From Clostridium sp. AM58-1XD (GTDB taxonomy: Bacteria; Bacillota; Clostridia; Lachnospirales; Lachnospiraceae), in contig NZ_QSDR01000030.1 in the NCBI RefSeq assembly GCF_003464085.1, positions 1 to 48,872 on the forward strand: a stretch of 48,872 nt of DNA. Reading direction: 5' to 3'. The translations under genes were made by a program, and so were the position numbers. This document shows, one piece after another, positions 8,694-20,639 of this stretch. Within the stretch, counting starts at the first letter, position 1; every line of letters begins with the position of its first letter. The notes beneath the pieces were generated by a model. The model did not search any database, was not told where the DNA came from, and saw only the letters and a list, made by a program, of their open reading frames with translations.

Positions 8694-8895
8694 TCAGTAA
8701 TATTACCAAAAATAACCGTTTGAATTAATCGAAATGGAATATTTTGACAGTTCGTGATTGATTTTTGCTGAAATGGAACCGTCTTATCCCTGCGTTTCAT
8801 CAGCAGTCCTTCTGAAGAGGAGGAGGCTGCTCACTGAAATTAATCGTATGCTTTGAGCAGTTTAGTACAAAAGAAACGCCCCGCAGGCTAAAGCT

Positions 8896-9753
8896 TTATC
8901 TGCCTGAATTTGACTGATAAAGCTGACGGATATCTTCCAGAAGAAGAGAGGATATCCGGAGCCCGCCGCGGCCAAAGCCAATATCGATATCCGGTTTATT
9001 GGCTCCATGAAAATCAGAGCCGCCTGTAGGAAGAAGGCCATATTTTACAGCAAGTTCCTTCAGACGCATACTCTCATAAGCACTGTTGGAAGAGTGATAG
9101 ACTTCCAGTGCCTGCATACCGAGTCCAGTAAGGTAAGCAATCAGACCGTCCAGTTCGTCATTTCCGAACTTATATTGGAGTGGATGTGCAAGAGCAGGAA
9201 CTGCATGGCAGGCAGTGAGAAGCTCCATTGCCAGTTCCGGGGCAATCCGTTCTTTTACAGGGCAGTATTTGCTGCCTGGCTTCAAATATTTCTTGAAAGC
9301 CTGATTCATGGAAGAGACATAACCTTTCTGGAACAGCACACGTGCGAAATGAGCTCTGGTGATCACCGTACCGGGATTGCCATTCTGGAGCTCTGCCATG
9401 GTAATTTCCATTCCGGCTTCTGAAAAACGGCGCAGAATCTCCTCATTTCGCCTGTGCCGGATTTCACGCATATGGCCAAGCGCTTTTTCAATGACCGGAT
9501 GATGGATATCCACGAAAAGTCCCAGTATGTGAATCTCTTTTTCATGGTATAAGGCGGACAGCTCTACACCTGGAATTACTTCTATATGATGAGAAGATGA
9601 CGCTGAAAGAGCTTCCTCTATGCCATCTATGGTGTCATGATCAGTTAAAGCAATTGACTTCAGACCTTTTTCGGCCGCCAGAGCGACAACACCGGATGGG
9701 GAGAGGGTGCCGTCCGACGCATTGGAGTGGACGTGAAGATCTACATAATTCAT
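8896..9753 (-). CDS. PHP-domain phosphoesterase
   Basis: A 285-residue metal-dependent phosphoesterase of the PHP superfamily, closest in layout to the TrpH/RNase AM nucleoside 3',5'-bisphosphate phosphatase group. All metal-binding motifs are visible: DLHVHSNASDG near the N terminus, LTDHDT, PGVEL, HPLQ and the C-terminal GSDFHG. The start at 9753 (MNYVDLHVHS) is chosen because AGGAGG lies 5-6 nt upstream; a longer frame to 9807 lacks support. It acts in the cytoplasm, probably in turnover of small nucleotides or short RNAs. It is divergent from the VanW gene. The 8614-8895 interval upstream of the 8613 gene holds only that gene's promoter and no other recognised feature. Confidence 0.85.
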   Translation of the reverse strand: MNYVDLHVHSNASDGTLSPSGVVALAAEKGLKSIALTDHDTIDGIEEALSASSSHHIEVIPGVELSALYHEKEIHILGLFVDIHHPVIEKALGHMREIRHRRNEEILRRFSEAGMEITMAELQNGNPGTVITRAHFARVLFQKGYVSSMNQAFKKYLKPGSKYCPVKERIAPELAMELLTACHAVPALAHPLQYKFGNDELDGLIAYLTGLGMQALEVYHSSNSAYESMRLKELAVKYGLLPTGGSDFHGANKPDIDIGFGRGGLRISSLLLEDIRQLYQSNSGR

Positions 9754-9884
9754 AAAAACCTCCTGTTGAAACACATTAGTAACAATTTGATAATACAATA
9801 GTAACACATGAAAAAGAATAAGTAAAATGTCAAAAAATATTCAGAAAAAAACATGAAAATAGTCATTTCTTTTTCTAGGAATTG

Positions 9885-9893
9885 TGTTATACT
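9885..9893 (+). promoter_or_regulatory. Extended -10 before the VanW gene
   Basis: TGT then TATACT (9888-9893) lies about 40 nt before the ATG at 9933. No convincing -35 is seen 17 nt upstream. Confidence 0.4.
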
Positions 9894-9932
9894 CTAGGTT
9901 GTAAACTAGATAGGGTATAGATAGGTGACAGT

Positions 9933-11843
9933 ATGAATCAAAATGATGAAAGAAACAGAACGAAAGGCTCCTCCAGAGCAGGAGGCAGCGGAACGAGGAA
10001 AAGCACTGCCTCAAACAATGGCTATTCAGGGCCAAGGAACAGCAGGGCAAGGGGAAGCGCATCTTCGCGGTCAGGTTCTTCTTATAGCAAAAGCGGCAGT
10101 TCCTCCGGCAAAAGTACCGGCTCTTCCAGAAGCACCGGGCAGGCTGCCAGAGCGAATGCAGCTGGACAGGCAAGGCGCAATGGTACTCGAAACAGAAAAC
10201 CGCAGCACAATTACAAGATGATTGCCGTAGGAGGTGTTTTACTGATCCTGGTTATCTTTGGAATTGTAATGATGATGAAGGGATTTGGAAAAGAGCGGAT
10301 CGATGAGCCTACGACGGAATCTGAGACAGAGCTTCAGAGAGAGGTCGTAGTAGACGGCGTAACAATCACTGGAATGTCCAGAGAACAGGCACGGGAAGCA
10401 ATTCTCCATAATTATACGTGGTCTATGAAGGTCACTTACAAGGATGATGTATACGAAGTGGAAAATCTGATGGGAGATAAGGTAGACCGTCTACTTCAGG
10501 AAATTTTCACAGGGGAACCAAAGGAATCTTACAGCCTGGATACATCCGGCATGGAATCATATGTAGAAAAAGAAGTCGCAAATATGGCGGAAAAATGGGA
10601 CAAACCTGCCAAGAACGGAGAGATTTCCGGGTTTGACAAGGAAAAGGGTACGTTCATATATTCCGGTGAAGAAACAGGTGTGATAATTGATCAGGAAAAA
10701 CTGAAATCCGACATCAACGAAGCGATTCAGGCTAAGAACTTCATTGCTCAGATCGAAGCCCAGGGGAAGGATGTGGCACCGGAGATTTCGGAAGAACAGG
10801 CCAAGTCCATGTATAAAGTGATCGGGCAGTATACGACGACGACGACCGCGAACAAAGACAGAAATACAAATATCAAGCTGGCTTCCGAGAGCCTGGACGG
10901 CAAGATTATCCAGCCGGGCGGAACATTCTCATTTAACGATACGACTGGAAAAAGGTCGACGGATAAGGGATACAGACCCGCCGGAGCCTATGTGGAAGGA
11001 AAGTTGGTTGAGGAACCAGGCGGCGGTGTGTGCCAGGTTTCGTCTACCTTATATAATGCAGTTATCTTTTCAGGTCTGAATACGACGGAGCGCCATGCAC
11101 ACAGCTTTGAACCTTCTTATGTAACGCCGGGTGAAGATGCGACAGTAAGCTTCGGCGGACCAGATATGAAATTTATTAATACATCCAATACGGCGATCGC
11201 TATTCGTGCAAAACTGGAGGGAAGTCTTAGCGGAAAAATGAAGCTGACGATTTCCATTGTCGGAATTCCGATTCTGGAAGAAGGTGTAACCGTTTCCATG
11301 CATTCGAAAAAAACGAAAGAGCTGGATCCTCCGGCACCGACCTATGAAGAAGACCAGACGCTTGCGCCGGGAGAGGAAAAGGTCGTTAAGCAGGGAAGCA
11401 ACGGAAGCGTTTGGGTGACGAATCTTGTAAAGAAGAAAAATGGAGAGGTCATCAGTGATGAGTTCTTCCACAGCAGCACATATAAGGGGCATGAGGCACT
11501 TATCCATAGAAATACGTCGGATGTACAGATCACGACTGCCGGAGAAGGGGAATCCTCCTCGGTTGAGAATCCGGATGAGAGTTCGGCGGCACAGCCAGGC
11601 GACAATGGTGAGAATGGAACGGGGACACCGGGAGACGGCAATGCCCCTAACACCGGAACGAACGACGGTTCGGGAGGGCCAGGCCATCCGACGGACGGAC
11701 CTGCTGGAAACGGCCAGTCAGAGCCTCCGCAGGTGCCGAATGGGCCGGAAGCGGAAACATCCGGTTCACAAAGCGCTACTGTAGCTCCTCCGTCCACGGA
11801 GAGTAAAGCAGTACAGGAAGTTCCGGCGGGGCCGGGACTATAA
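9933..11843 (+). CDS. VanW family membrane-anchored protein
   Basis: A 636-residue envelope protein. Residues 1-90 are a low-complexity Ser/Gly/Arg-rich cytoplasmic tail, followed by one transmembrane segment (about 92-115, IAVGGVLLILVIFGIVMMM), an extracellular region resembling the putative peptidoglycan-binding domain usually paired with VanW, the VanW domain (about 328-430, with GTFSFNDTTG and PGGGVCQVSSTLYNA), a G5-like segment and a long Pro/Gly/Ser/Thr-rich C terminus. VanW is found in some glycopeptide-resistance clusters, but stand-alone copies are common in Clostridia with unknown function, so this is not evidence of vancomycin resistance. A strong terminator follows. Confidence 0.85.
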   Translation: MNQNDERNRTKGSSRAGGSGTRKSTASNNGYSGPRNSRARGSASSRSGSSYSKSGSSSGKSTGSSRSTGQAARANAAGQARRNGTRNRKPQHNYKMIAVGGVLLILVIFGIVMMMKGFGKERIDEPTTESETELQREVVVDGVTITGMSREQAREAILHNYTWSMKVTYKDDVYEVENLMGDKVDRLLQEIFTGEPKESYSLDTSGMESYVEKEVANMAEKWDKPAKNGEISGFDKEKGTFIYSGEETGVIIDQEKLKSDINEAIQAKNFIAQIEAQGKDVAPEISEEQAKSMYKVIGQYTTTTTANKDRNTNIKLASESLDGKIIQPGGTFSFNDTTGKRSTDKGYRPAGAYVEGKLVEEPGGGVCQVSSTLYNAVIFSGLNTTERHAHSFEPSYVTPGEDATVSFGGPDMKFINTSNTAIAIRAKLEGSLSGKMKLTISIVGIPILEEGVTVSMHSKKTKELDPPAPTYEEDQTLAPGEEKVVKQGSNGSVWVTNLVKKKNGEVISDEFFHSSTYKGHEALIHRNTSDVQITTAGEGESSSVENPDESSAAQPGDNGENGTGTPGDGNAPNTGTNDGSGGPGHPTDGPAGNGQSEPPQVPNGPEAETSGSQSATVAPPSTESKAVQEVPAGPGL

Positions 11844-11854
11844 CAGAAGTATAG

Positions 11855-11900
11855 AAGAGCCTGCACGGCAGTCCGAAAGGGCATAGTGCAGGCTCTTTTT
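11855..11900 (+). terminator. Rho-independent terminator
   Basis: A perfect 12-bp stem pairs 11855-11866 (AAGAGCCTGCAC) with 11886-11897 and runs into a TTTTT tract. It ends the VanW transcript. The rest of 11901-12117 holds no gene that I can support. Confidence 0.92.
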
Positions 11901-12117
11901 ATATCCTATTCAGCCGCGGGTACGTGCTGTTGCGGCGAAAGAAGTGTTCCGGTCCGGCCGCAGAACCTGATTCGTTCAGATATGACTTGTACGAAAGGAG
12001 CCGGCGGCGTATGAATATGGTGTCGCTTTTACGGCCTGCTGCAGGGAGAGACGGCATATTCGCGCAGTCTTTTCTGATTGTTCGTAAAATAATACGTTAA
12101 TTTGCTGTTTTATGTCT

Positions 12118-12145
12118 TTGCAAATTGTCAAATTATTGTTATAAT
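12118..12145 (+). promoter_or_regulatory. Promoter for pyruvate:ferredoxin oxidoreductase
   Basis: TTGCAA (12118-12123), 16 nt, TATAAT (12140-12145), with a second overlapping TATAAT at 12145-12150. The AT-rich context and a long leader to the ATG at 12218 fit a strongly expressed metabolic gene. Confidence 0.55.
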
Positions 12146-12205
12146 ATAATACAGGTCAGTCTCCCAATAGGAGAACAACTATACAATATTCATATTTCAT
12201 TGTAG

Positions 12206-15764
<3,559 letters not shown>

Positions 15765-15791
15765 TTACTATCTTCGCAATACAGTAGATTT

Positions 15792-15836
15792 AAAAAAGGC
15801 TCGTTCCCCGCTTTGGCGGGGGACGGGCTTTTTTGC
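15792..15836 (+). terminator. Rho-independent terminator
   Basis: A GC-rich stem (GGCTCGTTCCCCGC with GCGGGGGACGGGCT, with G-U pairs) is preceded by six A and followed by six T, closing the oxidoreductase transcript. Confidence 0.92.
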
Positions 15837-15957
15837 TTGCACGGATTTCCTCCGTTTGTTAAGAGAAGAATAATTATCGTTTTTCAGCCTCTCAGTATTA
15901 TAAGAAAAAGGAGCCAATTTTAAATATATCAGGTAGTGACTGGAAAATAATGGATAA

Positions 15958-15985
15958 TTGTTGAATTATTTATCTGTGATATACT
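15958..15985 (+). promoter_or_regulatory. Promoter for the tyrosine recombinase
   Basis: TTGTTG (15958-15963), 16 nt, TATACT (15980-15985) with TGA just upstream (extended -10). It lies about 50 nt before the gene start. Confidence 0.5.
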
Positions 15986-16038
15986 GAAAAATAAATTGTT
16001 ACTTTCAAATTGGTTTTCAAACAAGGGAGGATATCATC

Positions 16039-16881
16039 ATGGACAGCTGCATAATAACGGAGACGATTTTGAATGATTACATGCATCATTTGGTAGAAGA
16101 AGAGAAAAGAAAACTGACAATAGAGAAATATATACGGGATTTAAGGACGTTTAATCGGTTCCTGAATGGAAGAGAGGTTACAAAAGAGATTGTGATCGAA
16201 TATAAGGAAAGGCTGGCAGACTGCTATTCTGTAAGCACCGTAAATTCCATCCTGTCGGCGATCAACAGCTACCTGGATTTTACAGGATATCATCAATACA
16301 GAGTGAAACAGTTAAAACAGCAGAGAAATGTTTATTGTCCGGAAGAGAAGGACTTAACAAAGGAGGAGTACTTCCGCCTGATCAGGACGGCAAAAAAACT
16401 GAAGAGAGATCGTCTTGGGCTCGTTATACAGACGATTTGCAGCACTGGAATTCGTGTGAGCGAACTGTCTTACGTGACAGTAGACGCCGTACAGAAAGGA
16501 ATTATACGCGTTGAGTGCAAAGGGAAATACCGTCAGGTCTTTTTGCCGCAGAAGCTGCGCCATCAGCTGTTTTTATACATAAAAGAGCAGGGTATTATTC
16601 AAGGAGAGGTATTTGTAACAAAAGGAGGGGCGAGTCTTGACAGGAGCAATATCTGGCGGCAGATGAAATCGCTCTGCAGGGAAGCAGGGGTAGCTGAAAG
16701 CAAAGTGTTTCCACATAATCTGCGCCATTTATTTGCCAAAACTTATTATACAATGGAAAAAGACATAGCAAAGCTTGCAGATCTTCTGGGACACAGCAAT
16801 GTAAACACGACAAGAATTTATATTATGACATCAGGGGAAGAACATAAGAAACAGATTGAACAAATGAAGCTTGTTTTGTGA
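16039..16881 (+). CDS. Tyrosine site-specific recombinase at the head of the polysaccharide locus
   Basis: A 280-residue recombinase with an N-terminal SAM-like core-binding domain (about 5-90) and a C-terminal catalytic domain. The full active-site set is visible: Arg139 (GIRVSEL), Lys163 (CKGKYRQV), His226-x-x-Arg229 (HNLRHLF), His252 (LGHSN) and nucleophile Tyr261 (TRIYIM). The small size, the lack of any phage or conjugative genes nearby and the adjacent inverted repeats carrying a promoter fit a DNA invertase rather than a prophage integrase. The start follows GGGAGG. It has its own promoter, and the predicted invertible promoter, in its present orientation, would read antisense into the 3' end of this gene. 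Its target sites are inferred, not shown. Confidence 0.9.
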   Translation: MDSCIITETILNDYMHHLVEEEKRKLTIEKYIRDLRTFNRFLNGREVTKEIVIEYKERLADCYSVSTVNSILSAINSYLDFTGYHQYRVKQLKQQRNVYCPEEKDLTKEEYFRLIRTAKKLKRDRLGLVIQTICSTGIRVSELSYVTVDAVQKGIIRVECKGKYRQVFLPQKLRHQLFLYIKEQGIIQGEVFVTKGGASLDRSNIWRQMKSLCREAGVAESKVFPHNLRHLFAKTYYTMEKDIAKLADLLGHSNVNTTRIYIMTSGEEHKKQIEQMKLVL

Positions 16882-16894
16882 AATAGACATAATA

Positions 16895-16934
16895 ACATAA
16901 TGTTTATTATGTTGTATAGAATAGACTGATATTT
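16895..16934 (+). repeat. Recombination-site-like repeat A
   Basis: Begins with 22 nt identical to copy B at 16939 and continues with a similar 18-nt tail ending CTGATATTT. It contains ACATAAT, spacer GTTT, ATTATGT: two inverted arms around a short spacer, like a tyrosine-recombinase core. Direct orientation relative to B, offset 44 nt. Confidence 0.75.
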
Positions 16935-16938
16935 TACG

Positions 16939-16978
16939 ACATAATGTTTATTATGTTGTATGAAATAGGCTGATATTT
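16939..16978 (+). repeat. Recombination-site-like repeat B
   Basis: Same 22-nt core as A (spacer GTTT at 16946-16949). It is the left boundary of the predicted invertible segment and is inverted relative to copy C. Confidence 0.75.
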
Positions 16979-17136
16979 CTAGAATTGACTTTATTTTTAC
17001 AATTTCCTACATCATAACACCAAATATTGGATATTGCAAGGTTTAAACAAACGAAAATCATATCTCAGATTGCATTTTATTAAGTACTTTTTTCGCGTCA
17101 CTGATTATTTCCAACAAATGTAACAACATAATAAAC
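16946..17136. other. Predicted invertible promoter segment
   Basis: This DNA lies between inverted copies B and C. It holds no gene and is AT-rich, and it carries a good promoter that at present points left, away from the polysaccharide genes. Recombination between the GTTT/AAAC spacers would move the -35 to about 17043-17048 and the -10 to about 17066-17071 on the plus strand, roughly 115 nt before the cpsB start after inversion. The present orientation is therefore predicted OFF for the locus. Confidence 0.6.
17011..17039 (-). promoter_or_regulatory. Promoter inside the invertible segment, pointing left
   Basis: On the minus strand, TTGCAA (17039-17034), 17 nt, TATGAT (17016-17011) with TGT just upstream (extended -10). 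On the plus strand the same stretch offers only TTGACT (16985-16990) with a poor -10 (TACATC). Confidence 0.6.
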
Positions 17137-17143
17137 ATTCTGT
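17123..17143 (-). repeat. Recombination-site-like repeat C, inverted
   Basis: The reverse complement matches the A/B core with one change in an arm (ACAGAAT for ACATAAT) and the same spacer (AAAC = GTTT reversed). It lies 50 nt before the cpsB start and forms the right boundary of the predicted invertible segment. Confidence 0.75.
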
Positions 17144-17192
17144 AGTGAAACATGGGCTGTTCTTTTCAGGAAAAAACGAAGGAGAACGGACG

Positions 17193-17927
17193 TTGAATGA
17201 AACAGCTGAAATTATCGACATTCATGCTCATATATTGCCTGGGCTTGATGACGGTGCCAGAGACATGCAGGAAACGAGGGCTATGCTCTTAAAGGCATAT
17301 GCTCAAGGCATCAGAATCATAATTGCAACGCCTCACTATCATTACAGGAATCACCAAATACAGCCAGAGTCTATAAAAATCCTGACAGAAGAGGTTCAAA
17401 AAATCGCTGAGCAAATTGCCGACGACTTTAAGATTTATTCTGGTCAGGAAATTTTTTATGCCGAAAGTACTGTGGATCAGCTGGGAAACGGGGAAATTCT
17501 GACTATGGCAGGAACCAGATATGTATTGGTGGAATTTTCTTTAAGCGCTTCTTATAACCGAATTTACAGGGCAGTCAGAAAGCTTATAGGCGCCGGATAC
17601 ATTCCGATTCTTGCTCATATTGAACGTTACCGCAGCCTTAGGACAGAGGGCGCTGTCGAGGAACTTACAAAAGCCGGTGCGTGTATGCAGATGAATTATG
17701 GTAGCCTTATGGGATTCCGTCATCTGGCAGACAGAAGGTGGTGCAGAAAAATGATTTTAGAGGATCAAATTCACTTCCTGGGAACTGATATGCACAGGAT
17801 GGATTACCGCCCTCCGAAGGTAACCGAGGGTATTGGCTGGCTTTACAGAAAAGTAGATCAGGGACAGGCCGACAGACTAGTATGGGGAAATCCTGTTTCC
17901 ATGCTGGAAAACAAGTTTCTGAACTGA
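17193..17927 (+). CDS. cpsB: CpsB/YwqE-type PHP tyrosine-protein phosphatase
   Basis: A manganese-dependent phosphatase that removes phosphate from the Tyr tail of the partner BY-kinase and so tunes polysaccharide chain length. It shows the PHP signature DIHAHILPGLDDGARD (residues 9-24), PHYH, HIERY and a C-terminal LGTDMH. The TTG at 17193 is preferred (GGAGAA 6 nt upstream, 244 residues, family length) over a GTG at 17145, which has no ribosome site and abuts repeat C. It is the first gene of the polysaccharide operon and lies directly downstream of the predicted invertible promoter. Confidence 0.88.
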   Translation: MNETAEIIDIHAHILPGLDDGARDMQETRAMLLKAYAQGIRIIIATPHYHYRNHQIQPESIKILTEEVQKIAEQIADDFKIYSGQEIFYAESTVDQLGNGEILTMAGTRYVLVEFSLSASYNRIYRAVRKLIGAGYIPILAHIERYRSLRTEGAVEELTKAGACMQMNYGSLMGFRHLADRRWCRKMILEDQIHFLGTDMHRMDYRPPKVTEGIGWLYRKVDQGQADRLVWGNPVSMLENKFLN

Positions 17928-17976
17928 CGAGTATACATAATAAAGGGAAAGGGTAAACAGAGAAGGATAAATTGAA

Positions 17977-18839
17977 ATGAAAAGACCACATGAAGAAGAG
18001 AATGATGAGATTGAAATTGACTTAGGAGAATTGTTTTTTGAATTTAGAAAGCGGTGGTGGGTCATTTTGCTGCATTTTTAATTGGCGCCGTTTCCGTAGG
18101 TGCTTACAGCAAGCTGATCCTGACCCCTCAATTTACGTCCGAAGCCAAGTTATATGTACTTTCGAAGGAGACAACACTTGCTTCCCTGGCCGATCTTCAG
18201 ATCGGCAGCCAGCTGACGCAGGACTATAAAGTTATGATTACAAGCCGGCCGGTTCTTCAGGATGTAATCGCTCATCTGGAACTGGATATGGACTACAAGG
18301 AACTGGAGAAAAAGCTGAAAATTGATAATCCAAACAATACCAGAATTCTGGCCCTGTCGATTGAGGACCCGGATCCATATATGGCGAAGGCAATTGTCGA
18401 CGACGTAGCGTCTACTGCCTCTGATTACATAGGAGAGATCATGGAAATGATTCCTCCAAAACTCATTGAAGATGGAGAAGTAGCGACCGAAAAGACGAGT
18501 CCTAGAAATGGAAGAAACGCGGCAATCGGTGGTCTGATCGGACTGTTTCTCGTCTGCGGTGCAATTACGTTGCGGGTCGTTTTAAATGATACGGTTAAGA
18601 CAGAAGAGGATGTACAGAAATACCTCGACCTGCCGGTGCTTGCAGTAGTTCCCGTGAGAACTGCAGATCGGGACAAAAGGTCGAAACAGAAGCGCAAGAG
18701 CGGGAACGTAAAAGCGGGCGGAAGAACAATAAGCAAAACAGGAAGCGGAAATAAAACAGGCAATGCAGATAAAATAGGCAGTACAAATAAAGCAGGCACA
18801 TCCAGAAAGAAGTCAGGAGGAACAGAGACCGATGAATAA
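17977..18839 (+). CDS. cpsC: Wzz/CpsC-type chain-length regulator (frameshifted)
   Basis: Membrane co-polymerase that activates the cytoplasmic BY-kinase and sets polysaccharide length. The frame from ATG 17977 reads MKRPHEEENDEIEIDLGELF and then enters TM1 (FRKRWWVILL). It breaks near 18076 (CTGCATTT where CTGGCATTT is expected), after which FLIGAVSVGAYSK follows in the next frame. One missing base gives about 287 residues. TM2 lies around AAIGGLIGLFLVCGAI, followed by the conserved VKTEEDVQKYLDLPVLAVVP. The last 50 residues are a basic low-complexity tail of repeated TGSGNK/GNADK-like units, longer than usual. It overlaps cpsD by 8 nt. Confidence 0.88.
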
Positions 18840-19530
18840 TGAAATACGTCTGAACCGGTTAGAGGTAAAGGATTACCAGTATGAAGAAGCGATTAAGACG
18901 CTCCGTACCAACATACAATTTTCTGGCAGAAATTTAAAGGTGATTATGATGACGAGTTCTGTTCCAAATGAGGGGAAAAGCGAAACGTCGTTCAGCCTTG
19001 CATCCTCCCTTGCACAGCTGGACAAAAAGGTGCTTTTGGTCGATGCGGACATCCGTAAATCCGTTCTTGCATCCAGGTATCATTTGGGAAAAGCGGTTGA
19101 CGGCCTCTCCCAGTATCTGAGCGGTCAGAAGAAGATGGAAGAAGTGGTGTATCAGACGAATATTCCGAACCTGAGCATGATATTTGCAGGTCCGTTCTGC
19201 CCAAATCCGGCGGAACTGCTGGAAGAAAACCTCATGGGAAACCTGATTAGCAGGGGAAGAGAATATTACGATTATGTGATTATCGATACGCCTCCTATGA
19301 GCAATCTGATCGACGGGGCGGTAATTTCCCAGCATTGTGACGGAGCAGTCATCGTGATAGAGAGCGGGGCAATCAGCTACCGTATTCTGCAGAAGGTAAA
19401 GACGCAGCTTTCAAAGAGCGGCTGTAGAATACTCGGTGTAGTGCTGAATAAGGTGAATATCCATGAGAGCGGATATTACCATTACTACGGCAAGTATGGA
19501 GAGTATTACTCCTATGGAAAAGAAGATTAA
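18832..19530 (+). CDS. cpsD: CpsD-type bacterial tyrosine kinase
   Basis: A cytoplasmic BY-kinase (capsular exopolysaccharide family), 232 residues. Walker A is VPNEGKS (44-50), Walker A' is LLVDADIRKS (68-77) and Walker B is VIIDTPP (149-155). A C-terminal Tyr cluster (residues about 215-229, with YYHYYGKYGEYYSYG) is the autophosphorylation tail. An EEAIKTLRTNIQF segment near the N terminus matches the interface that oligomerises the kinase. With cpsC it forms the usual split kinase of Firmicutes, opposed by cpsB. The start overlaps the cpsC stop, indicating coupling. Confidence 0.93.
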   Translation: MNNEIRLNRLEVKDYQYEEAIKTLRTNIQFSGRNLKVIMMTSSVPNEGKSETSFSLASSLAQLDKKVLLVDADIRKSVLASRYHLGKAVDGLSQYLSGQKKMEEVVYQTNIPNLSMIFAGPFCPNPAELLEENLMGNLISRGREYYDYVIIDTPPMSNLIDGAVISQHCDGAVIVIESGAISYRILQKVKTQLSKSGCRILGVVLNKVNIHESGYYHYYGKYGEYYSYGKED

Positions 19531-20569
19531 AATGACAAGGATGAAGAAAAGGGCAGTAATCGTCATTGGGATGATATTGACGGCAGTGCTTGCAGTCTGG
19601 TTTGTCAGAACGACAGTCAGCCTTTACGGTTCCAGAAAGGAAGCGGAACGGGCTGTGTCGGCCAGGAGAGAAACGGAAGAACTGTGGCTTGCAGAAAATA
19701 AGAAGGACGGAACGGTTGAGTACGGTGAAAAAAAATACAGACGAAATACAGCTGTGAGGGCGATCTTATGCATCGGTGTGGATACAGCCGGAAAAATGGA
19801 ACAAAGCCAGGTGATCGGCTCAGCTGGACAGGCAGACGGAATTTTCCTCGTAGCACAGGACATGGCCAGGGATACGGTCAAAATACTGATGATTCCGAGA
19901 GATACGATGACAGATATTAACCTATATGATTTATCAGGAAACAGTCTGGGAAAAGATAAGCAGCATTTGACTCTTGCATTTGCATATGGTGATGGGCGGG
20001 AGAAGAGCTGTGAGCTTGTAAAGGAGGCAGTATCCGAACTGCTGGGAGGCCTGAAAATCGACGGATACATGGCCGTGAATACCAGTATGATCCCCATACT
20101 GAATGATGAAATTGGCGGAGTGGAGGTTACGATCGAAGAAAGCGGCATGGAAGCGAGAGACCCTGAAATGACAAAAGGGAAAACAATTACGCTGAATGGA
20201 AGCCAGGCTGAACTATTCGTGCGGTACCGGGATATTAATCAACCGCAGACGGCAATTGGCCGTATGAGCCGCCAGATGGTCTATATAGAAGCATTTATAA
20301 GTAAATCAAAAGAAACTGCTGCCAGGGATCAAAATCTGATTACACGCATGATGAATGATATCCAGGATCATATGATTACCAATATGGCAAAGGACCAATA
20401 CATGGATATGGGACTGGCCGTATTAAACAGCAGGCAGAGTGTGGGAAACAGCGATTTCATCATGCTGCCGGGCGAGGGCGTAGAAACAGAATTATTTGAC
20501 GAATACCATCCGGATATAGAAGCTTCAAAACAGATTGTTCTGGACCTGTTTTATAAGGAAATCAGATGA
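19514..20569 (+). CDS. LytR-CpsA-Psr (LCP) family glycopolymer ligase
   Basis: Membrane-anchored enzyme of the family that attaches polysaccharide or teichoic acid from a lipid carrier to peptidoglycan. One N-terminal transmembrane segment (VIVIGMILTAVLAVWFV) is followed by the LCP domain: ILCIGVDTAG, DGIFLVAQD, ILMIPRDT (Arg/Asp lipid-phosphate contacts), and a later FVRYRDINQ with Arg residues. The start is uncertain between ATG 19514, overlapping cpsD, and ATG 19532 (MTRMKKRAVI). It follows cpsD directly and probably anchors the product of this locus. Confidence 0.88.
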   Translation: MEKKIKMTRMKKRAVIVIGMILTAVLAVWFVRTTVSLYGSRKEAERAVSARRETEELWLAENKKDGTVEYGEKKYRRNTAVRAILCIGVDTAGKMEQSQVIGSAGQADGIFLVAQDMARDTVKILMIPRDTMTDINLYDLSGNSLGKDKQHLTLAFAYGDGREKSCELVKEAVSELLGGLKIDGYMAVNTSMIPILNDEIGGVEVTIEESGMEARDPEMTKGKTITLNGSQAELFVRYRDINQPQTAIGRMSRQMVYIEAFISKSKETAARDQNLITRMMNDIQDHMITNMAKDQYMDMGLAVLNSRQSVGNSDFIMLPGEGVETELFDEYHPDIEASKQIVLDLFYKEIR

Positions 20570-20639
20570 CAGTAATCAGCAGAAATGCTGTTTATTGATA
20601 AAAGGCGGAAAGCCAAAAGGAAAGGAAAGGTGAAGTAAC

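Noticed and set aside
9933..11843. Vancomycin-resistance cluster from VanW, with VanZ at 38558
   Set aside because: vanH, vanA/B, vanX, vanR and vanS are absent and the two genes are 28 kb apart; stand-alone VanW and VanZ are common.
11342..11884. Antisense ORF opposite the VanW C terminus
   Set aside because: It is a shadow of the low-complexity Pro/Gly-rich coding sequence and has no ribosome site.
16039..16881. Prophage or integrative-element integrase
   Set aside because: No phage, conjugation, excisionase or tRNA attachment site lies nearby; the neighbours are capsule genes and promoter-bearing inverted repeats.
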